Positions 23,701-32,175 of a DNA stretch of 35,207 nucleotides are shown in pieces. Position 1 is the stretch's first letter. Each line of letters opens with the position of its first letter. Position numbers and translations under genes: made by a program. The stretch spans positions 1 to 35,207 of the forward strand of contig URPQ01000012.1 of assembly GCA_900549755.1 (NCBI GenBank), in the 5' to 3' direction. The stretch is from an uncultured Oscillospiraceae bacterium (GTDB lineage: Bacteria; Bacillota; Clostridia; Oscillospirales; Acutalibacteraceae). The notes beneath the pieces were generated by a model, which ran no database searches, was not told the DNA's origin, and saw only the letters and a list, made by a program, of their open reading frames with translations.

Positions 23701-25730
23701 CTGATTTCGACGATCGCTTTGAAACTACCGAGGGCGGCATTATACATAAAATCACCGAGCTCGGCGGCTGCGGCGATGTATGGTCGGCGCAAAACGAGGT
23801 AGTGTCTTCGGCACTGTATAAGGCGAAGAAAATGCGTGACTTTGAGCTGAAGGTGCGCATGATAAATGTTGATAAAAACTGGGCGGTTTTACCGCGTGTG
23901 ATATTCGGGGTACAAGACCCGACCGCTTGGATAAACACAAGCGGCGGCGGATATACGGTAGGACTTTATAACGAGGGTAACAGTTATTTTAACGGGCTTT
24001 TCAACGGTGAATTTACTCGAAAAGAAGATTTATCAAATTACAATGCGCAAGGGAAATTTAACAGCCTTTGGGGCGCCTGGTACAATCTAACAGTGCGTGT
24101 TGAGGGTGAAAAGGTTACGGTTACCGTTGAGGATGACGGACTTGAGCCTTATTCATATCAATATGATTTAGGCGCTCTCGGTGCGGAATACAAAGGCGGA
24201 TATATCGGATTTGTTTTCGGTACGGGCGTGAGCAAAATTTACTCAATGACAGTAACCGATTTGGGCGGTAAGGTATTAAATGACATTTCTTATAATTTTA
24301 CAAGCGCCGATAATGCCGATGAAATTTTCGATGTGTACTGCGGTACGGACGCTAAAAACAGCGGTTTGTATAAAACTGCGTTCGGCACTCGCTTTACTTT
24401 GGCTGACGGTATTGCTACGCATATATTCGATACTTCCGTTATTTCCGATTATTTCGGGCAGCAGGATGATTATATAACGACCGCACTTTTAAAAAGCAGC
24501 GAATACCGTAATTTTGAAATGCAGGTAAACTGCAGCGGCAAGGAAAACAATGTGGGCTATTACTGGCCAATGCTTGTGTTCGGCGTGCAAAACCCGACAT
24601 GTTGGGTAGGCGCTCGGCAGGGCGGCTATGCAACAGGGGTATACAACGAGGGAAGAACCTTTCTTAAAGGCGTTGTAAACGGGGAGTATGTTGTTCAGTC
24701 CGACCCGAGTATACACAAAGACGCCGAAAGCGGATATTTTGAGGCTGCGTGGTATCCGTATACGCTTAAAATCAGGGTTACGGGTCACAAGGCGACGGTT
24801 ACGGTAATACCGTTATATGAATGGGGAAAGAAATTTTCTTATTCATATGATTTGGGCAACGGCTATAAGGGCGGGTATGTCGGCTTTGCTTCAACAGGTC
24901 AAAACTGCCGTTTCTGGAATTTTAAAATTACCGATCTCGGCGGCAAAATCGTTTCCGATGTGTATTCCGACCTTACAAATATTGAACAGGCCTCCGCGCT
25001 GTTTAATGTATATAAAGGTGAAAACATATCTTCTGTGGCTGAAACGGATATGAGCAGCGCGTTTTATGCGACTCAGGCGGGAATTGCCGCAGCGGATGCG
25101 TCTGTTGTTACAGCACTTTATAACGGGCACAAATATCGCAGCTTTGAAATGCAGGTGACCTGCAAAAACAGCGGCGGAGCAGATAATGTTTATCCGACGA
25201 TTCTATTCGGAGTTAACGACCCTTATAACTCCCTTGAAACGGGCTTCGGCATAGCTGTATATAAAAACGGTAAAATTGGCTTGTGCGGCAGGAAAACCGA
25301 AATTTCAGACGGGAGCGGCACAATTCCCGCCTCATGTTCGGGCGAGCTTATTATAAGAGTGCGAATAGATGGGTATAAAGCCGAAGTAACCGTAATTCCG
25401 AAAAATTCGAGCGGAGCATGCGTTAAAGCTCAGTTTTATTTAGGAAAAAATTACAGGCAAGGCTTTGTGGGATTTGCGGTGAACGGCTCCGGTCTTTCAT
25501 TTTCCGATTTCAGAGTAAGGGATTTGGGAAACAAGGCGTACTTTGATACTCTTGTTGGAGACCTTAATTATGATGGACGCGTTATGGCGGACGATTTGGT
25601 TTTGCTCCGTAAGGGCATTCTTATGCAGCGGCAGGAGTATCTTAAGCCCGAAGGTGATGTAAATTATGACGGTAAAACCGATATTTTGGATTTGATTGCT
25701 CTTAAAAAGTATTATTCTTACAGAAAATAA
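20781..25730 (+). CDS. Extracellular GH31 glycosidase with discoidin, three jelly-rolls and dockerin
   Basis: 1,649 residues. Signal peptide (to ~31); GH31 catalytic region (~35-770) with nucleophile Asp413 in GLMVDYCEYVP and acid/base Asp478 in NFGGDQ, 65 residues apart as in the YicI/YihQ branch; an F5/8-type C (discoidin, CBM32-like) domain (~797-915); three jelly-roll units (~959-1165, 1183-1395, 1408-1585); and a canonical dockerin (~1593-1649; GDLNYDGRVMADDLVLL, GDVNYDGKTDILDLIAL). GH31 enzymes release alpha-linked sugars with retention; the sugar here is not determined. The Cys after the nucleophile-Tyr pair and DIGGL instead of DIGGF or DIGGY set it apart from its two paralogues. The dockerin suggests it shares a cohesin scaffold with the first SGNH esterase. 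AAAGGA precedes the start. Confidence 0.92.
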   Translation: MKQSLIKKIISVFFAVSVISGMVFGTFSVNAAATDDWYDASDLRAIQVNSNDVTLLTYVRSSFERLKISFPVSGGFRFYAQNYEGYFSPDSLQKIKSEAAQSGTRFYGADNRDISIVINRNTTPWRIEIYNSDGLVYEITGSQIRFKKSGNAFKEVELRGSIKNDELMYGMGELFDGLYLNGTVHTLWNSDCWSDEESTYKSIPILHSTEGYMLYFNSSYKAVADIGAAKADKYDLHFYGPVFDMYFWAGTPTENISAYSALTGTPALQPKWAFRYWGGAASSLWESGGKDNACNILKEKLAGYKALGINNLAAMYGENTLDNIPAAYSLLNANNIKMLGWCNPFLTLDDYSEIAPELSRDITSYSLPRLKNASGTDYHTSDVIDFTHKNATKIISEVWRDKIANGLRGLMVDYCEYVPTDSTAANGMSGGELHNFYPYFYTKQLYELFNKTCGEDFTLFARSASPGSQKWAANFGGDQQGNFSGLRKAVNALLTFSSCGFSTWGTDIGGLATGKDPELYMRWMQFGAVNPLMRLHGTGDGDPWYYGKTAEESFKSYYWLRENLLKKIYSSSVHANKSGIPMCQSMPVAFPGQKALFSAAEQYLFCEDILVCPVTEKGAYYADVYFPNGNWVDLWTGEVISGGKRAEVDAPLNRSPLYIRSGSAFPVSVSSETLTLATPFSDETAAEALLVTAPNGTRSSDFYTDKNTKTTYTVSAVSDNSFEIYSTDVSGDNRVIMLYGVNASGVSVDGAALTESDTLSLSAAKPSYYIDGSLRTVVLLNDGEWSKITVTADGAKNRDLAVSAAISSNSVSNVSLAIDGFADTSARITAGAQSFITLDFGKEEKLGDLFLKWAGSGPESYSVKISSDGTSWKPAASVTNGGGMIEHMNLSGVSARYIRFESFTSSQENAFYLYELNIYSDTASDNIPNLSRASDYNDAYTEKMESVTVCGSDIRNSVSVYGSASASSSGLSKADFDDRFETTEGGIIHKITELGGCGDVWSAQNEVVSSALYKAKKMRDFELKVRMINVDKNWAVLPRVIFGVQDPTAWINTSGGGYTVGLYNEGNSYFNGLFNGEFTRKEDLSNYNAQGKFNSLWGAWYNLTVRVEGEKVTVTVEDDGLEPYSYQYDLGALGAEYKGGYIGFVFGTGVSKIYSMTVTDLGGKVLNDISYNFTSADNADEIFDVYCGTDAKNSGLYKTAFGTRFTLADGIATHIFDTSVISDYFGQQDDYITTALLKSSEYRNFEMQVNCSGKENNVGYYWPMLVFGVQNPTCWVGARQGGYATGVYNEGRTFLKGVVNGEYVVQSDPSIHKDAESGYFEAAWYPYTLKIRVTGHKATVTVIPLYEWGKKFSYSYDLGNGYKGGYVGFASTGQNCRFWNFKITDLGGKIVSDVYSDLTNIEQASALFNVYKGENISSVAETDMSSAFYATQAGIAAADASVVTALYNGHKYRSFEMQVTCKNSGGADNVYPTILFGVNDPYNSLETGFGIAVYKNGKIGLCGRKTEISDGSGTIPASCSGELIIRVRIDGYKAEVTVIPKNSSGACVKAQFYLGKNYRQGFVGFAVNGSGLSFSDFRVRDLGNKAYFDTLVGDLNYDGRVMADDLVLLRKGILMQRQEYLKPEGDVNYDGKTDILDLIALKKYYSYRK
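23679..23989 (+). repeat. 311-bp exact direct repeat, copy 2
   Basis: Identical to 5613-5923. It lies in the first jelly-roll of the GH31 gene. The match ends abruptly at 23990 (T instead of G); the same module continues with partial identity to about 24290. Confidence 0.95.
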
Positions 25731-25792
25731 ATGCTTGTGAGACGGGAAGTATTCGGTGCATTTTGCGTCTTTGAAAGATATGGTGATTTATT

Positions 25793-28066
25793 ATGAAACT
25801 ACCGAAAAAAATAATATCCTGCGGCGTTGCGGCGTCTCTCATAATATCGGTATTTGCGGCAAAAGGTATACCGGAGAGTAAGAGCGGCGACACACGCTTT
25901 ACACTCCCCGATACAACAGTGTTAGAGTCGGAAACAAACCGTCACACTATGTATGCTTCCTCGGCTAAGACCGCCGAAAAGATCGGAACGGAGGGCTATG
26001 AGCTTAAGCTGCGGAATAACCGTTTACAAATATGGTTCAGAGAGAAAACCCACGCAATACGGGTGGAGGATCTCAAAAACGGTCATATATGGGGAACGCT
26101 TGAAAGCGACAAGCCTGAGGGTATGAACGCAAAATGGTCCGCAATGGGAAATTCCGTATGTACCATAGACTATTTTAACGAGGCGCTTTCCGAAAGCCGC
26201 ATAAGTATTTCCGACCGCTCCGCCGAAACGGAGTACAGCTGGAATAACGATTCGGTAAACTGTAAGGTTTGGTTTCCGAATATAGAAATAGGATTTTCGT
26301 TCACACTTACATTGCTTGAAGACGGCTTTAAAATAGAGCTTGATAAGGGCAGCCTTACGGAAACGGGCGAATGTAAGATAAAATCGCTCTATTTTCTCCC
26401 GTTTTTGGGAAGTGTGAGAGAAAACGCAACCGACGGTTATTTGCTTATTCCCGACGGCCCGGGGGCATTGATACGGTTCGGCAACAAGGGCGATTATGTA
26501 AGCGGGTATGACGATAAGGTGTACGGTCTTGATATGGGAATAGATACCCTGAGCAAGGCAAGCGATTTAGAGGCAAGCAGAACCAACGATTACCTGATTG
26601 ATTCGGAACAAATAACAATGCCGATTTTCGGAATAGCGTATTTATCCCCTAAAAATTCATTTTTAGGAATTATAGAGGACGGATTCAACTCCGCAAATAT
26701 AATCGCGTCGCCCGCGGGCTTTACAACCGATTATTTCTGGACCACCGCGCGTTTTGATTTCAGGCAGCTTTACGCCGAATCCACAGGTACTGCCGGCAAG
26801 GGAATTTTTACTACCGAGGAAAAACCCAAGAAAATAACGCCTGCCGTGAGATATGTGCTGTTTGCGGGGGATAACGCCGATTACTCCGGAATGGCGACGG
26901 CGTACCGTGGGATACTCAAGGAAAACGGTGAGCTTAATACCGAAAGAAAGGATTCGGATATACCGCTGCGGTTGGACGTTGTAGGCTCTGAAATAAAGAA
27001 AAATCTTTTTTTCAAGAGCACGGAGGTTTTTACTACCGCAAAACAGGCGGAGGGCTTTTTAACACGGCTTGAAAATAGCGGAATTAAGAATATTACTCTG
27101 GCGTTTGAAGGCTGGCAGCGCGGCGGAATAAACGGTTCTAAATACGGGGCGTTGACATTTAATAAAAATGTCGGCAGCCGAAAGGATTTTCAAGCTTTGA
27201 ACGAGCTTTTAAAGCAAAAGGGCGGGAGATTTTATCTTCAAATAAATCCGATCACGGCAAATAAGGACCAAATAAACGAAAACGAAATGGGAACGGTTAC
27301 TGCCTCTAACTCGGTTGCAAAGTTTGTGCGTCAGAACGATAATATAATGTATAACGAAAGCTTTCTTGTAAAGCCTTCGAAAGCGGTAAAGACGGTTGAA
27401 AAATACCGTAAGAATTACAGCGATTTTTCTTTAAGCATTGAACAGCTCGGAAGTCGGCTTTATTCTGATTTTACACGTTCTTCCGCAATGACCAGGGATG
27501 AGTCCGCAAAGGGCTTTTCGGGTCAGATAAAGGATATGGAACAATCGGTCGCATTAAGCCGCGTAAACAGTTATTTATGGAAATATACCGATGAATACTT
27601 TGATATTCCCACATCATGCAGCCAGTATCTTTTTGAGACGGATACGGTTCCGTTTTTACAAATTGTTTTAAAGGGCAGTATGGATTATTACGCGCCGTAT
27701 GCCAATCAGGGCTTTTATACTACCGAGAGCATTCTGAAAATGGCTGAATACGGTTGCTATCCTTCCTTTATGGTTACTGCGTCCGATAACCATTCGCTGA
27801 CGGATACACCGCTTGAAGATTATTTTTCTCTTAATTTTGAAAACTGGTATCCGCAGATCGAAAAAATATACAACCGGCTGAACGAAGTTTTAAGCATGGT
27901 AGAGGGTCAGTACATAGTCGAGCATAAGGCAATAGGTGTAGGCGTATATCGCGTAACCTACAGCGGCGGAACCGTAATATACGTAAATTACGGCTCGCAG
28001 CCCTTCACGGACGGGAAGGTTACGGTGGAGGGTCAAAGCTTCTGCGCGGGGGGAAAACAGCAGTGA
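25793..28066 (+). CDS. DUF5696 protein, probable exported glycosidase-like protein
   Basis: 757 residues starting with a hydrophobic export signal (MKLPKKIISCGVAASLIISV). It fits the DUF5696 family: an N-terminal beta-rich part (~55-330; ELKLRNNRLQIWFREKTHAIRV, DGYLLIPDGPGALIRF) and a C-terminal part (~350-757) that looks like a (beta/alpha) barrel (NITLAFEGWQRGGING, RFYLQINPITANKDQ, QYLFETDTVPFLQIVLKGSMDYYAPYAN split over this segment). The family sits next to MalF/MalG permeases in many Firmicutes and resembles glycoside hydrolases in outline; no activity is known to me. Its stop overlaps the next start by 4 bases (GTGA), so it is tightly coupled to the second permease pair. No lipobox. Confidence 0.8.
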   Translation: MKLPKKIISCGVAASLIISVFAAKGIPESKSGDTRFTLPDTTVLESETNRHTMYASSAKTAEKIGTEGYELKLRNNRLQIWFREKTHAIRVEDLKNGHIWGTLESDKPEGMNAKWSAMGNSVCTIDYFNEALSESRISISDRSAETEYSWNNDSVNCKVWFPNIEIGFSFTLTLLEDGFKIELDKGSLTETGECKIKSLYFLPFLGSVRENATDGYLLIPDGPGALIRFGNKGDYVSGYDDKVYGLDMGIDTLSKASDLEASRTNDYLIDSEQITMPIFGIAYLSPKNSFLGIIEDGFNSANIIASPAGFTTDYFWTTARFDFRQLYAESTGTAGKGIFTTEEKPKKITPAVRYVLFAGDNADYSGMATAYRGILKENGELNTERKDSDIPLRLDVVGSEIKKNLFFKSTEVFTTAKQAEGFLTRLENSGIKNITLAFEGWQRGGINGSKYGALTFNKNVGSRKDFQALNELLKQKGGRFYLQINPITANKDQINENEMGTVTASNSVAKFVRQNDNIMYNESFLVKPSKAVKTVEKYRKNYSDFSLSIEQLGSRLYSDFTRSSAMTRDESAKGFSGQIKDMEQSVALSRVNSYLWKYTDEYFDIPTSCSQYLFETDTVPFLQIVLKGSMDYYAPYANQGFYTTESILKMAEYGCYPSFMVTASDNHSLTDTPLEDYFSLNFENWYPQIEKIYNRLNEVLSMVEGQYIVEHKAIGVGVYRVTYSGGTVIYVNYGSQPFTDGKVTVEGQSFCAGGKQQ

Positions 28067-28941
28067 AAAACAAGTCTAAAGGTAAAATGTTGAATATGAA
28101 AACGCGCAGCGCAATTACGGGATACGCATATATAGCTCCGTGGATAGCGGGTTTCCTGCTTTTTACGCTCTACCCGCTTATATTTTCGGTGCGGCTCAGC
28201 TTAAATGAAATTAAGCTTGACCCTGCGGGAATGGAAATGCTTTGGCGCGGAAACTATTATTATAATACTGCATGGAACGTTGATACAACATTCAGAATGG
28301 ATCTCGGAAATACGGTTACAATGATTTTATTTTCAACCCCCGTAATTCTTATATTTTCTTTAATAATAGCTTTGCTGCTGAACAATAAATTTCCGTTAAG
28401 AACCTTTTTCAGAGTGATTTTTTTCTTCCCGGTGGTAGTAATGAGCGGACCTGCCATAAGCGAGCTTTTAACGGCGCATTCGCTGAACTTTTCGGAGAGA
28501 TCCCCCACCGTTTTTGAATTTTTAAAGCTGCTGCCCGCTTTTGCCCAAAAGCCGGTTATGTTCGTGCTTGAAAATCTTGTTTTGATATTGTGGTTTTCGG
28601 GCGTTCAAATACTTATATTCCTTGCGGGACTTCAAAAGGTCAGCCCCGATATTTACAGCGCCGCCGAAATAGACGGCGCCGGTGCATGGGAAAAATTCTG
28701 GAAAATAACGCTGCCGTTTGTCAGCCCTATGATTCTGCTTTGCGCGGTTTATACGGTAATTGACATTGCAAACTATGCAAATAATGCGGTAAATATTAAA
28801 ATTTCGGGCAGTATTCTTTCAACATCGGGGCTTTACAGTATTTCCGCAGCTATGTCGTGGATATACTTTTTCGCCGTAATAGCAATACTTTTAGGTGTGT
28901 ATCTTATTTCGCTGTTCGTAAGAGGGAGGTCAAACAGATAA
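28063..28941 (+). CDS. Sugar ABC permease, MalF type (second transporter)
   Basis: 292 residues, six membrane segments. The EAA loop is DIYSAAEIDGAGAWEKFWKI followed by TLPFVSPMIL. The GTG start overlaps the end of the DUF5696 gene, with a G-rich ribosome site at about 28048-28053. It has a longer first outside loop than the 16908 permease. It forms a pair with the next gene and no dedicated binding protein lies in the same cassette. Confidence 0.92.
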   Translation: MKNKSKGKMLNMKTRSAITGYAYIAPWIAGFLLFTLYPLIFSVRLSLNEIKLDPAGMEMLWRGNYYYNTAWNVDTTFRMDLGNTVTMILFSTPVILIFSLIIALLLNNKFPLRTFFRVIFFFPVVVMSGPAISELLTAHSLNFSERSPTVFEFLKLLPAFAQKPVMFVLENLVLILWFSGVQILIFLAGLQKVSPDIYSAAEIDGAGAWEKFWKITLPFVSPMILLCAVYTVIDIANYANNAVNIKISGSILSTSGLYSISAAMSWIYFFAVIAILLGVYLISLFVRGRSNR

Positions 28942-29873
28942 TGTCGGTTTTGAAAAGGTCAAGCATTAAAAAATGGCTTATCGGTTCACACGAACGTAAA
29001 AGTCCCCTTTCTCTTGCGGTATATTATTCTGTATTGATAGGAATAGGCTTCATTTATGTGTACCCTATACTGTATATGCTTGTAAACAGCTTTATGTCTC
29101 CTGCGGATTTGGCTGATCCGTCGATCAGCTGGATTCCGTCCGAGCTGTTTTTCGGTAATTTTAAAAAGGCATTTGCCGCGCTTGATTTTTGGAAAAGTCT
29201 TTTAAACTCGCTTATAATGACCGTGCTGCCTATGCTCTTTCAAACTCTTGTTGCGTCTGTTGTCGGGTTTGGGCTTGCAAGATATGAGTTTCCGCTCAAA
29301 AAAATGTGGATAGCTCTTATAGTTTCAACCTTTATTTTGCCGTCGCAGATAATGCTTGTTCCGCGGTATGCACTGTTTTACGATTACGGAATTATCAATA
29401 CGGTTTTTCCGTCGTATCTGCCCGCATTGCTCGGTCAGGGCTTAAAAAGTGCCATTTTCATCTTGGTCTTCTTTATGTTTTTCAAAAGCTACCCGCTCAC
29501 ATATGATGAGGCGGCTGAAATTGACGGAGCGTCATCGTTAAGAATTTATGCAAGCATTGCAATGCCGATGTCGCGCTCGGCAATTGTTCTGTCAATGCTT
29601 TTTTCGGGGGTATGGTATTGGAACGAAACTACCCAGGCAAGTATGTACTTTGCGGACGCGATTCCCACATTGCCAGTTCAGTTAAGCAATTTTACGGCGA
29701 GATACGAGGCAATTTTCGGCAAGGATGACGCCGTAAATACAGTCTCAAGGCTTAATCAGGCAACATCTCTTGCGGGAACTTTGCTTTCAATTTTGCCTAT
29801 TTTGATTTTGTATATATGCTTACAGAAGCAGTTTGTGGAAAGTATTGACAGAACCGGTATTGCCGGCGAATGA
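28941..29873 (+). CDS. Sugar ABC permease, MalG type (second transporter)
   Basis: 310 residues. The EAA loop is TYDEAAEIDGASSLRIYASI, then AMPMSRSAIV. The start was set at 28941, where the ATG shares one base with the upstream stop (TAATG) and GGGAGG (28924-28929) precedes it; the longer frame from 28857 lies inside the previous gene. It has six membrane segments with typical MalG features (LVPRYALFYDYGIINT). It pairs with the preceding permease. Confidence 0.93.
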   Translation: MSVLKRSSIKKWLIGSHERKSPLSLAVYYSVLIGIGFIYVYPILYMLVNSFMSPADLADPSISWIPSELFFGNFKKAFAALDFWKSLLNSLIMTVLPMLFQTLVASVVGFGLARYEFPLKKMWIALIVSTFILPSQIMLVPRYALFYDYGIINTVFPSYLPALLGQGLKSAIFILVFFMFFKSYPLTYDEAAEIDGASSLRIYASIAMPMSRSAIVLSMLFSGVWYWNETTQASMYFADAIPTLPVQLSNFTARYEAIFGKDDAVNTVSRLNQATSLAGTLLSILPILILYICLQKQFVESIDRTGIAGE

Positions 29874-29889
29874 TATAGGGGTGACACCG

Positions 29890-32160
29890 ATGAAAACAAA
29901 TCAGTTCGGCGTTGAGATAAAAGAGGTCGAATGGTATTCTGCGGAATATTTTTTAAAAGCGAAGCTTGAAGATAAAAGGGCGGTTCTTTACTGCACGGGT
30001 CAAAAGGGTGAGATAAAGCTGTTTTTAAGCTTTCCCGCAGGCGGCGGAGTAAGGCTTTGCAGTGAAAACGCTGGGTATTTTGAGCCGAATGACCTGAAGA
30101 AGATTGCGGCGACGTATTCCGATGATAAAATACGGCTTTCGGACGGCAGCGGAACTTCGGTTTATATAAATAACGGCAAAAGCGCGTTACATATTGAAAT
30201 TACCGCTGAGGCATTACGAAAAAGGCTTTTAATCGAGGGTTCGCAGATAATGTTCGGATATGACGGGGAAAGTCTGTGTAAAGCGGCATACAGCAGTTTT
30301 CTTGCAGAGAATGAGGGCATATACGGCTTTGGGGAGCGCTTTAATACCCTTAACCACAGGGGCACGCAATTTTCTTTGTGGAATGCCGACTGCTGGAGCA
30401 AGGGCGTTGCGGCTTATAAAAATATGCCGATTTTTCACAGCACCACAGGACATATGATGTTTTTTAACTCTTTTTACAACTGCGAGGCGGATATAGGAAA
30501 AACCGATCCCGATAAAATGCTTTTGGAATTTGAAGGCCCTAAATGGGACGCGTATTTCTTCCTTGGCACCCCGGCGGAAAATATACGTATGTATACCGAG
30601 CTTACCGGCAAGCCGATACTGCCGCCCAAATGGGCACTGAGGTATTGGGCGGGCGGCGCTTATCAGGTGTGGGATGAAAAATCGGGTCCGGAAAATTACC
30701 TTGAAGCATTGGAGGAAACTCTGCGTAAATATGCCGAAATGGGTATGCCGGATATTGCCGCCCTGGGCGGCGAGGGTAAGCCGATGAACAACGAGCCCGC
30801 CTATGAAATTCTTAAAAAAACGGGCACCAGAATGATCGGTTGGAATCACCCTTCGCTGTTTATAAGTGAAATGGCGGAGCTGCTCGGTACGGATGAGCTT
30901 CGGGAAATTCCGTATTTTATGAATCCCGACGACCGCACAAAGCAGGCGGGGCGCGAGGTAATAGATTTTGCTCACCCGAACGCGGTAAAGGTAGTTTCCG
31001 CTTTTTTCAGAAAGCTTTGGGATTGGGGACTTAAAGGCTGTATGGTCGATTACGGAGAAATACTGCCTGTTAAAAGTCTTTCATCCAACGGTATGACGGG
31101 CGATGAAATGCACAACGGCGTTTCATACTGGTATAACAAAGCGTATCATGATGCATGGTACGGTGAAATGGGTGATGATTGCATACTGTTTTCGCGCAGC
31201 GGGTGCGCAGGCTGCCAAAAGTGGGTAGGAAATTTCGGCGGCGATCAGGTTTCAAGCTTTGAGGGTCTTAATCAGGCAATCAACGGTATGCTTAACCTTA
31301 CTTCATGCGGCTTTTCCGTTTGGGGAACGGATATAGGCGGCTACGGCGGTCCGCCTACGCCCGAGGTGTATATAAGATGGCTTCAATTCGGCACGTTTAA
31401 CCCGCTTATGCGCGCCCACGGCGCGGGGCTTGACCGCGCCCCGTGGACCTACGGTAATACGGCGATTCGTGTCTTTTGCAAAATGTATTGGATACGCGAA
31501 AATTTACTTGACTGCATTTATTCATCTGCCGTGCGTGCGCACACAGAGGGTGTTCCAGCGGTGATGAATATGGCGGCGGCATTTCCCGAAGAGGGTATTA
31601 TGCCGGATGTGAACGGTCAGTATATGTTCTGTGAAAGGCTGCTTGTTTGCCCCGTGCTTGAAGAGGGCGCGAATAAAAAGGAGATAGTTTTCCCAAGCGG
31701 CAGCTGGTACGGTCTATTCGGCGGCGAAAGGGTGTCGGGCGGCGTTACCGAAACCGTTTCGGCCGAAATTGAAGACATACCCGTATACATAAAGTCGGGC
31801 AGCGTTATTCCGATACGTCTCGGCGAAAGCGGAGAGCTTGCAGAGCCTGTATATTCGGGCAGCTGTACACCGGCGCTGCTTATAACTCCGCCCGATATTT
31901 CATCAGTGGGTGTGATTTACTCGGAAAACACGGCGAAAAAAGCATATTGCCTTAAAGCCGAAGAAGGCGGCTGCGAATTGCAATGGGAGCGGCAGGCTGC
32001 ATACCGTAAGCTTAATTTATACGCAGACGCCCGAAAGGTTCATATAACCGTTGATGGGAAAGCTGTGGATAAAAAATATATTCGGTCCGATGTATGCGGC
32101 AGAGTAATTGCGGATATTCCCGCCGAAAGCTGGAAAACGGCGCGGATCGGTTTTATTTAA
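29890..32160 (+). CDS. Cytoplasmic GH31 alpha-glycosidase
   Basis: 756 residues without a signal peptide, so it should act inside the cell on imported oligosaccharides. It shows a full GH31 layout: N-terminal beta domain (~1-215), barrel with nucleophile Asp387 in GCMVDYGEILP and acid/base Asp452 in NFGGDQ, DIGGYGGPP, RAHGAG, and the C-terminal beta domains (GQYMFCERLLVCPVLEEGA). Asp spacing of 65 and the DYGE motif place it nearest the YicI (alpha-xylosidase) and YihQ (sulfoquinovosidase) branch by eye; the substrate is open. Its two paralogues in this window are exported. The start at 29890 follows AGGGGTGA; the frame upstream overlaps the permease gene. Confidence 0.92.
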   Translation: MKTNQFGVEIKEVEWYSAEYFLKAKLEDKRAVLYCTGQKGEIKLFLSFPAGGGVRLCSENAGYFEPNDLKKIAATYSDDKIRLSDGSGTSVYINNGKSALHIEITAEALRKRLLIEGSQIMFGYDGESLCKAAYSSFLAENEGIYGFGERFNTLNHRGTQFSLWNADCWSKGVAAYKNMPIFHSTTGHMMFFNSFYNCEADIGKTDPDKMLLEFEGPKWDAYFFLGTPAENIRMYTELTGKPILPPKWALRYWAGGAYQVWDEKSGPENYLEALEETLRKYAEMGMPDIAALGGEGKPMNNEPAYEILKKTGTRMIGWNHPSLFISEMAELLGTDELREIPYFMNPDDRTKQAGREVIDFAHPNAVKVVSAFFRKLWDWGLKGCMVDYGEILPVKSLSSNGMTGDEMHNGVSYWYNKAYHDAWYGEMGDDCILFSRSGCAGCQKWVGNFGGDQVSSFEGLNQAINGMLNLTSCGFSVWGTDIGGYGGPPTPEVYIRWLQFGTFNPLMRAHGAGLDRAPWTYGNTAIRVFCKMYWIRENLLDCIYSSAVRAHTEGVPAVMNMAAAFPEEGIMPDVNGQYMFCERLLVCPVLEEGANKKEIVFPSGSWYGLFGGERVSGGVTETVSAEIEDIPVYIKSGSVIPIRLGESGELAEPVYSGSCTPALLITPPDISSVGVIYSENTAKKAYCLKAEEGGCELQWERQAAYRKLNLYADARKVHITVDGKAVDKKYIRSDVCGRVIADIPAESWKTARIGFI

Positions 32161-32175
32161 TTGGAGGAACGCATA

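Noticed and set aside
5613..23989. Mobile element flanked by the 311-bp repeats
   Set aside because: No transposase or integrase lies between the copies and both lie in frame within structural domains, so module duplication or conversion is simpler.
30229..30975. Long antisense frame (248 codons) on the minus strand
   Set aside because: It lies wholly inside the cytoplasmic GH31 gene, has no ribosome site or recognisable domain, and is a mirror of a GC-biased coding frame.
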